Assembly: GCA_963678675.1 (NCBI GenBank)
Contig: OY783198.1
Span: 17,966,684 to 18,030,683 of the forward strand
Source of the DNA: Xiphydria camelus
Lineage: Eukaryota; Arthropoda; Insecta; Hymenoptera; Xiphydriidae
DNA: 64,000 bases
Reading direction: 5' to 3'
Positions 56,057 to 64,000 of the stretch are shown one piece after another. How positions within the stretch are numbered: position 1 is the first letter of the stretch; each line of letters begins with the position of its first letter. The translations under genes were made by a program, and so were the position numbers. The notes beneath the pieces were generated by a model. It saw nothing but the letters and a program-made list of their open reading frames with translations. It had not been told where the DNA came from and made no database searches.

Positions 56057-56302
56057 CCCAGGCTGAAAAATTCTATATAATTTGCATGTGATCTATATGT
56101 GGTTTTGGTCATATGTATATGGATTATATATGATTTTTATAATAACCACATACCTATAGGGACCTGTATACATTTTGGAATGATTGTATAATTCATATAT
56201 AGTCTGTATACATACGGTGTACGGTTAACATAGAAATCATATAATCCATACATGTGACCAAAATCACATATTGATCATACTTATAGAGTTTTTCCATCTG
56301 GG
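56057..56302. mobile_element. CCCAGGTGG-family element, copy 5, intact
   Basis: CCCAGGCTGAAAAATTC to GTTTTTCCATCTGGG, 246 bp. This is the shortest uninterrupted copy and serves as reference for the inner element. Confidence 0.75.
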
Positions 56303-56873
56303 TAGTTACTTGGACTAATAATTGACCCGAATGGACTACAGTCTGTTCCCTTCAAAATAGCCGTTAATCGTTATAACGAAATTTATTAACCAAAGCAAAT
56401 AATTCTGCATTTCCCCACCCGTAAACGCCGATTTAATTGAATATACCATTTTTTTCTCAGTGTACGCATCGTATGGAAGATCCTACTATACATAACGTTA
56501 TATAGGTACGGCAGAGAGGTGCGAACGATCCACCCGTCAAACGATATGTCAACCTAATCCTCTACCCTCGTCCGGGCGCGTGAAAATCCCCAAAAAATTA
56601 GCCGGAAAAAAGGTCCTGTCTACTCCGCGATAGCGCGGATCCGCTTCGGGGGGAGGATCTCACGGTGGATGAGCCCCCGTGCGGAACGACGCGGGATACT
56701 TCCGGGAAATGGCCTCCCGGGAGCCGAGGAGAAATCCGACGGGATGATCTTTCCGGTATTTTGACCCGTCACCGGCGAGAGCGAATAACCCGCCCGGAAG
56801 TTACGCCCCGGTCCGTACATCCCGAGTGGTCCACGGATATACTACCCTTTCACAAAGTAGCCAGGGTAATCAT
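56303..56873. other. Intergenic, no gene recognised
   Basis: A CpG-rich patch lies at 56570-56850, where two opposed frames overlap. Nothing further is supported. Confidence 0.4.
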
Positions 56874-56940
56874 CCCAGCCGGAAAAGTTCTATACTTTTA
56901 TTTTGTACATGGTCTATATATGGATTTGGTCATGTATGAA

Positions 56941-57193
56941 TTGAAGAGGTGAGTGGATGAAGGGGTTATGTAGCAAAAAGTTGGTTCTGAGATATTTGAG
57001 CTTGTAGGCCGCCTTCTATACAGTAGACGTATGGCATACTAAACATACTCCATGTAATATCTGGGTTTTGAATGACATTAGAGCTATCCAAGATTTACCA
57101 GAAGTTACATTCGGACATAACACTTTCATCCACTAAGTGATCTCATTTTTTATAAAAATTTTACATAACCCCTTCATCCACTCACCTCTTCAA
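56941..57193. mobile_element. 253-bp MITE, TTGAAGAGGTGAGTGG ends
   Basis: TTGAAGAGGTGAGTGGATGA with AGGGGTTATGTA mirrors TACATAACCCCTTCATCCAC and CTCACCTCTTCAA. Confidence 0.7.
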
Positions 57194-57196
57194 TTA

Positions 57197-57907
57197 TACA
57201 AGGTGTTTCAAAATTCAGTACCAATATTTGAAGGGCGTATTTTTGAGATCAAAGTAAGACTTTTTTTTTTTCCTATAAACATGTATCTTAAAATACACCT
57301 CCTCCGAGCTACAGCCATCTTAATTTTCATAAAAAATATCGATTTATGGCATTTTTAGGTCAACAAAACGATTAGAGCACTCGTCTTTCAAATTTTTAGA
57401 ATATTTAATGCATAATTATTAAAACCACTGTTTAAAATAATCGATTTTGTCGTGTAAACTTTACTAAGTAAACGATCCCCCGTTCATTCATCGGTGATTA
57501 TCTCGAAAACGGTAAGTTTGATCAAAAAAATGCAAGAGCCTAAAATTTTTTATTTTTGTCTGTTTGACCGGATGGTTGTACTCATTTTTAAAATTTCTAA
57601 ACGGAAACATAAAATTTCGGTGATTAAATGTGCATGCCCCCCCCCCCCCCCCCCCCAATTACGTTTATGCCATTTTAGGGGTAAGAAATCAGTGGAACGT
57701 TTGAAACAGCAGTGGCTTGCAAATTTTTGAGAAATTTGATGAATAATTGGAGTCAGGATTGAAAATAATCGATTTTTTATGACAATTAAGATGGCTGTAG
57801 CTTGGAGGGGGTGTATTTTAGGACACATGTTTATAGGAAAAAAAAGTTATTTTGATCACAGAAATACGCCCTTCAAATATTTGTACTGAATTTTGAAACA
57901 CCCTGTA
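57197..57907. mobile_element. TACAAGGTGTTTC palindromic element, 0.71 kb
   Basis: TACAAGGTGTTTCAAAATTC mirrors GAATTTTGAAACACCCTGTA. Arms of over 150 bp include ATATTTGAAGGGCGTATTT and GCTACAGCCATCTTAATT. A 20-base C run lies at 57637-57656. No transposase. Confidence 0.7.
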
Positions 57908-58019
57908 TATGATTTCTATATTAATCATATGAGGAATATATTTAGATTTTTGAATGTTCGTATAATCCATAGAGTTTGTACATGGTTAATATAGAAATCA
58001 TATATAATCCATATATCAT

Positions 58020-58230
58020 ATGAGGCTAAACTTATTCGCCAGGAAAGAAACTGTAATTACTATTATTATCTCGTTATCTATGAGTTTCTGGTTCATATTT
58101 ATGTAATACTTTTTTGAAGATTACGCATTTTTATCTATAACAAAGTCTTGTATCGATGTAGGCCAAAAGCTTATAGATAATGAGATAATAATGATTGAAG
58201 TTCCTTTCCTAGCGAATAAGTGTTTAGCCT
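58020..58230. mobile_element. 211-bp palindromic MITE, ATGAGGCTAAAC family, copy 2
   Basis: ATGAGGCTAAACTTATTCGC to GCGAATAAGTGTTTAGCCT, same length and organisation as 43525-43735. Confidence 0.7.
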
Positions 58231-60238
58231 AAAAAGAGAATATAAATCTGCCTGAGCAGCGCGAAAGGAGATCCCGGTAAAACGTTTCTCTCGGAAAAAG
58301 CCCATTTATTGCAGAGCAGTATGACCTTTTTTTCGAAGATCCCATTATCGTATAACAGTCAATTAAAAATCGTTCGTCTATACGACGATAAAAGTCAAAT
58401 TGCCGTTAATAAGGAATGTAGGATGACGAATGGACAATGAGTGTTAAACGTGCAATTACGCGGAATAATTTGCATAATTGTCAGACTGGCTCTACGCGAG
58501 CGATTTGTCCCGTATAAACGTTCGATCGACCGAAGATATCTCCATTATCGAGTCACCGCGTTATTAACGAGGCGGTCACGCTTCCAGCCAGACTCGCGCC
58601 GTATCTTTCGGAGCTCGCACCGGAAATTGTACATTTCCGTGGATACGAGCGACACGAAACGATAATTAGTTACGTAGGAATAATCGTGATTAGGATCGAC
58701 GCGACATTCTCGAGATTGGAATCCAGGATTGGAGCGTGTTATTAACGGGACGCAGGTGTCCCGCTGGCGCATCCTACGCGCACCGTTTCGATTAACGCGA
58801 GGGTTGGTGCACCGAGGACAAAAAATACAGCTCCGACTCCGGCTACCCGCACCGGATATTTATTCGAAGCGACGCCAAAGTTTTACTTTTCGTTTTATCG
58901 CCACGTGAATTAACCCCCTACCTACGTACCTACAGCCCTCATTTTGACTGTATATCTATTATACTTAAGATCTTCAGGTCAAATATGACTCAATCGGAAA
59001 TAAAAAATAAATATATATGCTGTGATTATTGATACAATTTATTCAGTTCCTTAAATGTATTGTTAAACAGTTGAGTAACTCTTAATATTGCTAGAACTTT
59101 AAAATTAATTAATCTTTTTTTATAAAAGTTAGCAGAGCGTAGGTATACGAATTCGTCACCGTCTCTACGTAGCATGCGCCTTTAGCTTGACGGCGATTGG
59201 AAAGCGCTTGGAGACTTGAAAATAAAAATATTACGCAGGAGCCTTTATTTTTTTAGGACGGCCATTCAAAAGATAGATTATGATGTCCGCACATTTTATA
59301 AAATGAAGTCTATCAGTAAAATATACATTTTAGGCTAGTATGGGTCATACTTATATGTGTAGTTTTTTGTAGCCATCAAAATTGATCAATTACACCCTTT
59401 TTTTTTATCGTAGAAATGTCATGTTTTAAGAAAAAAAAAAGTTTAAAAGTTTCAAAAAATTATCTCTAAATGCAGAATCACAATTTTCTATAGGTATTGA
59501 ACGCTATGGGTCACTATAGACTCGAGGATCGTATAAGGGTTATTAAGGTTGCTGTCCCAATAGCAAGACATATCCTAGTAGCCGGTCATATATGAGTATG
59601 CTTCAAATTATTGAATAGAATGAAAAGGAATGATTACTGGAAAAAGAATCAATTCAATAAGAGTTAAGAATGTATACAACAAATATCACCAGTAAGAACC
59701 CTGAGTAAAATCTGCTTCATGAACTTTTATGTCTCTCCGGATATCGGGCTTAGTCGTCCGGTTATTACGACGGTTACCTTCCGTAGATATTTGATTGGTT
59801 CAGGATAAATTATGCACGCGAGGACACTGATATTCCAACGAAAGAATTTTCCTTCTCGCGATGTAAAAAGTCAATCAAGATCAGTTTAAATTACCTCGAG
59901 ACGTTGAGAGACACGCGAAAGTGAGAAATAAGCGAGAGACTTGGAAGAGAAAATAGTGTAATGTGCCGTACTGATTTGACGGCACTACGCGCCTAATTAA
60001 ATTTGCGTAGTTGGGGTTGGGAATGAAATGTCTTGTTACACGAAGCTCGGTTTTCTGGATCTTTACTCGAGGAGCTCAAAATAACAAGTGACAAAACAGA
60101 AATTTCTTAAAAACTGAGCTTGGGGTGGAAAATGCTTGGAAGTGGGGAAATGCGGAAGCTTATTGGCCGGAATATCAGTAGTGGAGAGGAATACAAAAAC
60201 GTACGCGTACCTACAGTACGCGACGCATTCGCGGTGCA
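58231..60238. other. Unique-looking DNA, no gene recognised
   Basis: CpG-moderate at 58430-58880, AT-rich after 58970. No inverted-repeat element, RNA gene or coding exon could be supported across this 2-kb stretch, one of the longest in the window without recognisable repeats. Confidence 0.4.
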
Positions 60239-60520
60239 GGGATGCAAGGCAATTAGGGACAGAGTCCCTGATACGCGCACGACTCAAGAGGGAAAGCGGC
60301 ACAGAGATGCAAGACACTTAGGGACCGAGTCCCCATCACGTGCGGGACTCTGGAGGAGAAGCCCGAAAAAAAAATTGCGGATATATAATAAAACGGCCCG
60401 AGAACATCACAGTTCCGATTGGCAGTTAGGGATAGGGAGAAAAAACGATACAGAGATGCAAGGATATTAGGGACCGAGTCCCCGTCGCGCGCGGGACTCG
60501 GGAGGGAAAACTCGAAATTA
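60239..60520. repeat. Diverged tandem repeat, GGGACCGAGTCCC units
   Basis: GAGATGCAAGACACTTAGGG followed by ACCGAGTCCCC and a GCGGGACTCxGGAGG block at about 60303 and 60452, with a diverged unit at 60239. The middle spacer contains unrelated sequence (60380-60450). Confidence 0.65.
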
Positions 60521-60581
60521 CGGGCATTAAAAAAACGCCCGAGAAAAGGCGGTACATAGACCGTCCTTGGTAACACCCCAA

Positions 60582-61142
60582 TAGTCCAGTAAAGATATCA
60601 TTTTTCAAAAAAATAATTTCCGGCAAGCTAATTTTTTCAGGGTCGATGGAGGGGTGTCTCCCGAATATCCAACCAAAAAATCACCCTCCGCACCCCTGGC
60701 AAAGTGTCGCAAATAGGGTGGTTTTTGTTTTTGTTTTGTATTTTTTGAAAAAACATTTTTTTCAGCTAGTACATAATAATATTCTCTACAACTTTGCGTA
60801 ATAAAATTTTTTGATAACTTTGACTTTTGACCGACCAAACCTGGCCGAAGGTAAATTTCAAGGTCCCTGCAACTGTGGGGTAATGCGCGGGACATACTGT
60901 ATAATGGGCGCTGGACCGTGAAAAATCAAAGCTATCAAAAAATTTTATTAGACAAAATTGTAGAGTATATTATTATGTACAAGCTGAAAAAAAAATGTTT
61001 TCAAAAAAATAAAAACAAAAAAAACTACCCTATTTGCAACACTTCGCCAAGGGTGCGGAGGGTGACTTTTTGGTTGGATACTCGGGAGACACCCCTCCAT
61101 CGACCCTGAAAAAATCAGCTTGCCGGAAATTATTTTTTTGCA
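60582..61142. mobile_element. GTCCAGT-like palindrome 5
   Basis: Left TA-GTCCAGTAAAGATATC; arms share AATAATTTCCGGCAAGCT, TCGATGGAGGGGTGTCTCCC and GTACATAATAATAT with their inverses. The right terminus lacks GTCCAGT. The loop (about 60830-60925) resembles the palindrome at 11262-11570. No CXC ORF. Confidence 0.55.
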
Positions 61143-63602
61143 CCCCTATAAAGAAGGTCTACGTTTACTGTGGACTACAACGGGAGGCTGGATCGGGAAA
61201 GCCCAACTTTTCCCGTCCAGATGCTTACACCCGACATTCCCTGTCCAGGTGCTTACAAAAAGCTTCTCTCGGTTCTCCGCCTACGCGTACCTGCGGTAAA
61301 TACGACTATACGCCATCGGGATGGAAACGACGGGTCCGCGCGCTCCCGTGCTGCCTACACGATATACCTATACACGTCGCTTCTTTCCCGCATACGACCA
61401 CCAACGAAGCCCCGCGCGCGATACGGCAACGCCCCCGAAAACCCCCGACAAATCTACTCCGGCGCGCCTATCGCGCGCGCAACATCGAATGATAAATCGC
61501 ATACGCTGCGTACCTATACAATCCCGCTGCCATCCTCGTCCGATACGCGTTATCCAGCCGCCGTGTTCGATCCCCTCGCGTTCCACCCGGAGATAATTCT
61601 CGATCCTCTCTCTCTCATAATCGAACGGTGACGAGCCGTCGAGGAAGGACGAGAGGAAGGACCACGCCGGGGCAATTAAGCGTGCCTTAAACGGGCAATT
61701 TGTCCACGATTTCCTACAGTTAAGATAAAATTCCACGCTCGAGAGAGAGAATTAAGGAAGAGATCTTTCCCGCGCGTCCGACGGGACCCCGGGGGGGGGG
61801 GCTGCGGGGCGGATAAGGAGAGCGGGCTGCGCGCGAGAGGGGGGGTAAGGGTTTCAATTAATTATTCCAAAGGCGTCGCGCCGCTCAAAATTAAAATCAG
61901 TTCATTAAGCGGCGCTACGTGGAATTTTTTCCTAATTCGGCCGCGTAGGTAGACTCCGCGCGGCTACCGGTTCTCGATGGACCCTCCTCCTCCTCCTCCA
62001 CCGCCGCTTCGCCGAGTCCTCGAGACGCTGCGCGGCCGATGGCGTGTGCGGGGGTGATTCTCCGGTTGCGTCCTTTCTCTCTCTCTCTCTCGGCATCCGC
62101 GCGCGAGGAACTATCGAGGAATGCGTGAGGAGGGGGAGAGCCGAGGGCGAGGACGGACTGCGGGAATAACTTTTCAAAGGGCGATATATGATGTTTACCC
62201 GAGGTGTACAATTACGGGGCTCCCCCTGAGCATATAAAAGGCAGGCGCAGAGGGGGGGGGGGATGCATCGCTCGCGAGGATTTAACGCGCCTCGTATGCC
62301 GCGGCTCGTTACCGAATCCTTCGGCAATTTAGCGGAGGCGGTGGAAACGAGTTCGTAATTTTCTCCTCGTCCATTTCTCTCCTGCACTTTATCTTTCTCA
62401 CACCCGCGAGCAGCGGCTCTCTCTCGGTCTCTCTCGCCTCGTTCTCGCCGCCGCTGCAGGGCTTATCCGGCGTATAGTAGCGGTTGCCCTGCAGTAGCGA
62501 GTTTTCGAGAGGCTGCAGCGCGGCCGTTTTCCCGGGATGAGGGTAATTTTCCCGCGCGTCGGATTAACCGACGTGGCGAGGGAGAGGAAGGGGCGGGGAA
62601 GAGATCGCGGGTCATCGCCGCGGGAACGATTATACCGGCGTCGCACCGAAGGGAATTACATTTGCAAATTGAGATCCCAAAACTTCTCCTCCTCGCGAGA
62701 GATACGTGTATAGGTATTAGGCAGCCTGATTGCACGCTGCGGCGACTGAGATATAGGCCCGCGCGCTGGACGTGTTACACACGCCCGGTGGTTAGGTGTC
62801 GGTTTTGCTGTACACATCGAGGGCGTCGCGCCAGAAGGTCGTATCGACGCGTTTTGCGCCAGCGGAAAAGCGTCCGTTCGGAGTTCGACTACGAGTAGCT
62901 GCTGATTCTAGGATATTTCCAAAAAATTGGTCCGTCAGTGAACATTTGACCAAATGTTGGTTTAAGATAGGAGCTTATAGGCTGAGCAGGCCAATGGTAA
63001 ACCGAATGGAGTATTAAAGGCATCAAAATACAGGGGTAAAATTTCGACTAGGATCGGGATTATTGAAAGTATCTCGTTATCTCCTTGTCACGTGAACTAT
63101 TCTGTCGTGCTAAGACAAAACGTCGTATCTGCAAAAACATTGATTTTTGCTGTTTTGGCTATTTGAGCATATCTATCTGCTTCATTACTGTGCCAAGTGT
63201 GTAAAGCGTATGTGCAGCTCCTATGTATCAGCTAGAAACAAAAATCGGAGCACGGCATGAAACGATTCAGAAAAACCGTTATATCTTGAAATGTGTTAAA
63301 GTGTAGATACGACATATTATCTTAGCACGGCAGTATTGATCTATGATGCCGTAATATCATTTGGAGAATTGTATTACAATTTTAAACAGAGATCTTCCAA
63401 CTTAAAATAGAAATATCTTGTTGTGTAACTGTAAACATCTGCTAGTTCTAGGTACTGTACCCTTCGTTGCGAACCCCGAATGTCTCTACCGATTTTTCAT
63501 TTTATTACGGGACCCTCTCTTCACGCCAAAAAACCTCCGAAACATCCTTGACCCTTTTTACCCAAAAACTTTCTATCCCGTAACTTTCATTTCCGCCTAC
63601 CC
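61143..63602. other. CpG-rich DNA then unique DNA, no gene recognised
   Basis: 61150-62890 is CpG-dense with many overlapping frames on both strands and short GA/CT runs (61741, 62071). 62900-63602 is ordinary AT-rich sequence. No domain, splice-supported exon or element end was recognised. Confidence 0.4.
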
Positions 63603-63606
63603 TTAA

Positions 63607-64000
63607 AGTATTATGGTCACTCTCCAAAGTGATCGTTGAGTGTCCGTAAAAAAAGTCATCAAAAAACTATGATTTATAATTGAAAATTCTCTTTGTGAAT
63701 TATAAAATTTATGACCATAAGAATTAGTCGATTATTTTGATTATTTTTCACTTATTATTCAAATAATGTGCCTCCTTTGACTAGCGTCTTTTTATGTGTG
63801 GCAACGCATATTATCGATGGGCTCGTGGCCCAGTAGAGAAAACCACGATACACTCAAACGTTTGAGTGTGTCGTGGGGAAAACGAGATCTGAAATGCACT
63901 CTTGAACCCACTCCACTGACGCGACGCTGCCGCATCTACTCGACGCGCTATTTCCGAACATCGAGAAGCAGAAATTAGTTATAACTAAAGTATCAAACGG
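63607..64000. mobile_element. TTAA-flanked AGTATTATGGTCA element, copy 2, cut by window end
   Basis: Follows TTAA (63603-63606). The 394 visible bases match 43871-44264 with only a few differences. The right half lies outside the window. Confidence 0.8.

Larger units (their letters stand above)
56874..58019. mobile_element. CCCAGGTGG-family element, copy 6, right end lost
   Basis: Left CCCAGCCGGAAAAGTTC; family body at 56895-56940 and 57908-58019. The right terminus is missing where the ATGAGGCTAAAC MITE begins. Two elements are inserted in tandem at 56941-57907. Confidence 0.6.

Noticed and set aside
60063..60626. Minus-strand frames repeating S-R-V-P-x-x-x-G-T-R-S-L
   Set aside because: They translate the diverged tandem repeat at 60239-60520. 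No start or stop pattern supports a gene.

Overview
This window looks like a stretch of insect nuclear genome, most likely hymenopteran and perhaps an ant. The reasons are very CpG-rich islands between AT-rich stretches, long (GA)n arrays, many short palindromic DNA transposons, and coding relics of insect-type elements: PIF/Harbinger with a MADF-BESS partner, a THAP/SWIM element, a CENPB-type helix-turn-helix exon and a Ty1/copia pol fragment. The species assignment is inference. I found no convincing conserved host gene, rRNA or tRNA gene, CRISPR array or prokaryotic-style operon. Most open frames are chance frames in CpG islands, microsatellites (Arg-Glu or Leu-Ser runs) or transposon arms.

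Layout. 1-8.6 kb: CpG-rich intergenic DNA with nested palindromic elements (CCCAGGTGG family, CACGGAAAA family, TTAA-flanked piggyBac-like family). 8.6-10.3 kb: a truncated Harbinger whose spliced transposase (minus) has an intron containing the plus-strand MADF-BESS exon. 10.4-11.9 kb: a CACTG-ended element carrying a 66-bp tandem array, a tRNA-derived SINE and a palindrome. 12.5-14.4 kb: a long-inverted-repeat element (termini TA-GTCCAGT) with a zinc-binding CXC-type ORF. 14.6-17.3 kb: a composite repeat with copia debris, interrupted by a THAP/SWIM element. 17.7-19.2 kb: stacked TTAA elements and a Harbinger derivative whose ends are 5-bp repeats. 19.7-23.8 kb: a deep nest (outer arms, a TA-flanked 2.06-kb element, half a GTCCAGT element, a second Harbinger) plus a 1.64-kb palindrome. 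24-33 kb: MITEs, a GGTGGGGCAAGATGGGG element with a CENPB-type exon, and a 2-kb palindrome. 33-39.8 kb: a second copia-bearing composite, a second full GTCCAGT element with a decayed CXC ORF, and a perfect 171-bp tandem duplication. 39.9-49.4 kb: a (GA)n array next to a MITE and many nested MITEs. 49.9-52.05 kb: the only candidate for a non-TE gene (minus strand, with exon-like duplicated blocks). 52-64 kb: further MITEs. A copy of the element at 43.9 kb runs off the window end.

Many insertions can be read against a second copy in the same window that lacks them, which gives target-site duplications by direct comparison: TA (several families), TTAA (piggyBac-like and one unusual family) and TAA (Harbinger-like). 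The strongest candidate for something undescribed is the GTCCAGT long-inverted-repeat family: both full copies carry the same type of cysteine-rich CXC protein ORF between unrelated arms. All element boundaries were read by eye from inverted repeats, so those without a quoted target duplication may be off by a few to tens of bases.
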